A DNA stretch of 64,000 bases from Alphaproteobacteria bacterium MedPE-SWcel. Its GTDB lineage: Bacteria; Pseudomonadota; Alphaproteobacteria; Rhodobacterales; Rhodobacteraceae. The stretch spans positions 186,001 through 250,000 of the forward strand of contig MPDC01000003.1 in assembly GCA_001874255.1 (NCBI GenBank), in the 5' to 3' direction. Below are positions 62,224-64,000 of the stretch, piece by piece; position 1 is the first letter of the stretch, and every line of letters begins with the position of its first letter. The notes beneath the pieces were generated by a model that was not told the origin of the DNA, made no database searches, and saw only the letters and a program-made list of their open reading frames with translations. The position numbers and the translations under genes are program-made.

Positions 62224-62781
62224 TCAGGGGCGCTCCTCTGCGATGTCGTTCCAGACGTCTTGTCGGGTGATGAGACCGTTTGTCAGTTCAAACCGGTCAA
62301 TGAATCGGATGCCGTCAAAGGCGGTGCCGTCGTGCCATTCCCCGTACAGGGTGCCGCTGACGTAGACGACGCAGGGCCCGGCGGTGGGCGCCAGATCCAA
62401 GGTGTCGATGGTCTTCTTGACGGACCTGTAGCGCGGGGCAGCCCAGTCGATCAGCTCCTCCAGCGTGGTCATGGCGGCCGCACCGGGAAAGCGCATGATG
62501 AACCCCGCGCCCAGCAGGCAGCGCGCGGACGCGAGATCGCGGTCTTCCATATGTGCCAGATACTGGCGCACGACCTCATGCGGGTCGGGCAGGGCCGGGG
62601 CAGGGACGCGCGCTGTCCCGCCGCGCATGAAGTTGTCCGCCGTGTGCTCGGTCAGCGTGACCATGATACCCGCCGCGGAGGCGGGCACGACCACGCGGGT
62701 GGCATCGGTCAACAGGCGGGACAGGCGCTGTTTCGTGGCGCTGGCATATCCTTCGATCAGATGGACGTGCAGGATCGGCAT
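62224..62781 (-). CDS. Tautomerase-SnoaL fusion protein
   Basis: 185 residues made of two small folds. Residues 1-60 are a 4-oxalocrotonate-tautomerase-like unit with the N-terminal catalytic proline exposed (MPILHVHLIEGYASATKQRL) and GIMVTLTEHTADNFMRGG. Residues 68-182 are a SnoaL/NTF2-like cone (EVVRQYLAHMEDRDLASARC, RYRSVKKTIDTLD, FDGIRFIDRFELTNGLI). Both folds act on small organic acids or enols, so the fusion may couple keto-enol tautomerisation with a second isomerisation or hydration. It is the first gene of the minus-strand operon, 2 bp from hyuB. Confidence 0.8.
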   Translation of the reverse strand: MPILHVHLIEGYASATKQRLSRLLTDATRVVVPASAAGIMVTLTEHTADNFMRGGTARVPAPALPDPHEVVRQYLAHMEDRDLASARCLLGAGFIMRFPGAAAMTTLEELIDWAAPRYRSVKKTIDTLDLAPTAGPCVVYVSGTLYGEWHDGTAFDGIRFIDRFELTNGLITRQDVWNDIAEERP

Positions 62782-62799
62782 GTCGACTGCCCTTTCTTT

Positions 62800-62825
62800 A
62801 ATCTGTATCTTTTGTAATACCGATT
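62800..62825. promoter_or_regulatory. Inverted-repeat operator candidate for the HutC-type regulator
   Basis: AATCTGTAT and ATACCGATT form an inverted repeat (8 of 9 positions) with an 8-bp spacer, located in the 117-bp AT-rich space between the divergent catabolic operon and the GntR gene. The TGTAT...ATAC core suits GntR-type proteins. Confidence 0.5.
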
Positions 62826-62898
62826 TGATCGTTCAGAAAAGACAAATTTCTTGATTTCGTAGATTCTGGGGGTAGGCTCTGGTCAAACGGAGTAAAAA

Positions 62899-63693
62899 AT
62901 GACCGATAAGCATCACCAGACATTGCCGGAAGGGGGCAAGGCCCGCAGGGTCTATCTTTTGCTGCGCGATGACATCCTGTCTGGTGAGCACGCGGCCGGC
63001 TCTTTGCTGGTCGCCGAGCAACGTCTGGCCGAGCTCCATGGCGTCAGCCGGGTCACGATTCGCCGTGCGCTGGACGCATTGGAGGCGGACGGTCTCGTGG
63101 AGCGGCGCGCAGGCAGCGGGACGCGGGTGCGCGAGGTGGCGCACAGTCAAACAATGGCCGCCGATATGGCGACATTGATCCCCCAGATCGTCAAGATGGG
63201 CGAGCACAGCGCCCGGCTGTTGTCCTTTTCCTATGGGGCCGCGCCGGATCATATCGCCGAGGCAATGGGTCTTGGCAGTCAGGACAAGGTGCAGCGCGCC
63301 GTCCGTGTCCGCTTTGCAGGCGAGCAGGCGTTTTCCCATCTGACCACTTTCGTCCCCGAGGATATTGCAGCCCATTATTCGGAAACCGATCTTGCGAATG
63401 CGCCGCTGTATCAATTGCTCGAGCGGTCCGGTGTGCGTGTCTCCGAGGCCTCCCAACGGGTCAGCGCGACCCTCGCCGGCCCCGACGTTGCCGAGGCCTT
63501 GGGCATTTCCGTTGGTTCGGCGCTTTTGTCTCTGCGGCGCGTGGTGCGCGACGCGGACGGCCGGGCGGTGGAATATCTGTCGGCGCTGTATCGCCCCGAC
63601 CTGTTCGAATTGGAAATGTCGCTGTCCCGTGTCGGGGACCCGGCGGGACGTCATTGGGAACCGGTGATTGCACCGTCCCGGGGGCCGGGCTGA
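62899..63693 (+). CDS. GntR family regulator, HutC type (UTRA domain)
   Basis: 264 residues: an N-terminal winged helix (LLRDDILSGEHAAGSLLVAE, VSRVTIRRALDALEADGLVERRAGSGTRV) and a UTRA effector domain (about 95-250; VQRAVRVRFAGEQAFSHLTTFVPED, LLERSGVRVSEASQRVSATLA, RRVVRDADGRAVEYLSALYRPD). UTRA regulators sense small metabolites of the pathway they control. It is divergent from the HyuAB operon and overlaps the LeuC-like gene by 1 bp (TGATG), so it probably controls both. Confidence 0.9.
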   Translation: MTDKHHQTLPEGGKARRVYLLLRDDILSGEHAAGSLLVAEQRLAELHGVSRVTIRRALDALEADGLVERRAGSGTRVREVAHSQTMAADMATLIPQIVKMGEHSARLLSFSYGAAPDHIAEAMGLGSQDKVQRAVRVRFAGEQAFSHLTTFVPEDIAAHYSETDLANAPLYQLLERSGVRVSEASQRVSATLAGPDVAEALGISVGSALLSLRRVVRDADGRAVEYLSALYRPDLFELEMSLSRVGDPAGRHWEPVIAPSRGPG

Positions 63694-64000
63694 TGCAGAC
63701 TCTTCTGGACAAGCTCTGGGCGGCGCATGAAATCCGCGCCGAGAACGGACAGTCGCTGTTGTGGGTGGACCGGCATCTTGTGCATGAGGGGTCGCATCAC
63801 GCCTTCGCCAGGCTCGCCGACCGCAAGATGGCCGTGGCGCAGCCGGAACTGACTTTTGGCGTGGCGGATCACTACGCGCCCACGCGCCAGCGCGACAGCA
63901 TTGCCGACCCCAAGGTGCAGGTGATGCTGGACCGGCTGGACGCCAACTGCAGGCGCCACGGGATACGTTTGTTCGGTCTGGGTGACCCGCGTCAGGGCAT
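63693..64000 (+). CDS. Aconitase/LeuC-family large subunit (partial, runs off the window)
   Basis: The first 102 codons are visible. The start MQTLLDKLWAAHEI is followed by LLWVDRHLVHEGSHHAFARL and LTFGVADHYAPT, which match the N-terminus of LeuC-type (de)hydratase large subunits; the Fe-S ligand cysteines lie beyond the edge. Besides isopropylmalate isomerase, the family includes dimethylmaleate, citraconate and homoaconitate hydratases. Linkage to the GntR regulator (1-bp overlap) and to a lyase of the dimethylmalate/methylisocitrate type makes a catabolic hydratase more likely than leucine synthesis. Confidence 0.85.
   Translation, partial: MQTLLDKLWAAHEIRAENGQSLLWVDRHLVHEGSHHAFARLADRKMAVAQPELTFGVADHYAPTRQRDSIADPKVQVMLDRLDANCRRHGIRLFGLGDPRQG

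Overview
The window looks like a chromosomal segment of an alphaproteobacterium of the Rhodobacterales (roseobacter type). The signs are high GC, a class I (archaeal-type) lysyl-tRNA synthetase, an NDUFS4-like complex I protein, an EttA-type ABC-F protein, a tesA/ybbA/ybbP arrangement, many ABC importers with 4-bp ATGA/GTGA overlaps, and a dispersed TTCATCTTTTC repeat. No rRNA, tRNA or CRISPR array was recognised. Assignments rest on reading motifs and translations by eye; no database search was run.

Bases 1-29.7 kb read mostly as core genome: gltX, a DUF2254 membrane protein, a gamma-glutamylcyclotransferase-like protein, an NsrR-like Rrf2 regulator, ybbP/ybbA divergent from tesA, two related small membrane proteins, ettA, nadD, a PBP4-type dacB, a taurine-type ABC importer, a TerB-like protein, lysK, a PAAR protein with an unknown 381-aa partner, a 761-residue beta-helix protein, several small exported proteins, uvrB and the NDUFS4 homologue. 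The oddest gene here is the tauC-like permease, which carries about 110 residues resembling a cadherin/VCBS Ig-like domain before its canonical permease core.

From 29.7 kb the sequence looks accessory. Remnants of IS3 (30.6-31.4 and 55.4 kb), IS110 (50.9 kb) and IS66 (52.4 kb) elements separate metabolic cassettes. A minus-strand operon from 42.3 to 31.4 kb encodes a GntR regulator, two tandem dipeptide-type binding proteins, DppB/C permeases, an SDR dehydrogenase, a polysaccharide deacetylase/imidase-like enzyme, a signal-less gamma-glutamyltransferase and the two ATPases. The last ATPase gene ends inside an IS, which supplies its final residues and stop. Next come an alpha/beta hydrolase and a divergent qorB-like/HxlR pair around a palindromic operator.

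The clearest functional unit is 45.6-50.5 kb. A guanidine-I (ykkC) riboswitch precedes a nitrate/taurine-type ABC importer, an agmatinase-family enzyme with features of the Ni-dependent guanidine hydrolase GdmH, a His-rich probable metal chaperone and an unlisted 51-aa membrane peptide. Together they appear to import guanidine and hydrolyse it to urea and ammonia.

Downstream are a secreted PHB-depolymerase-like protein and a zinc-type ZrgA-ATPase-FtsX permease cassette. The right end (55.6-64 kb) is a tightly overlapping catabolic operon: a tautomerase-SnoaL fusion, HyuB, HyuA, an isochorismatase-fold protein lacking its cysteine, an isocitrate lyase/PEP mutase-family lyase and an FAD oxidoreductase. 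It is divergent from a HutC-type regulator and a LeuC/aconitase-like large subunit cut by the window edge. Its substrate is not known; it is a strong candidate for an undescribed pathway. Throughout the window, non-coding DNA and gene ends contain short imperfect tandem duplications of 10-21 bp.
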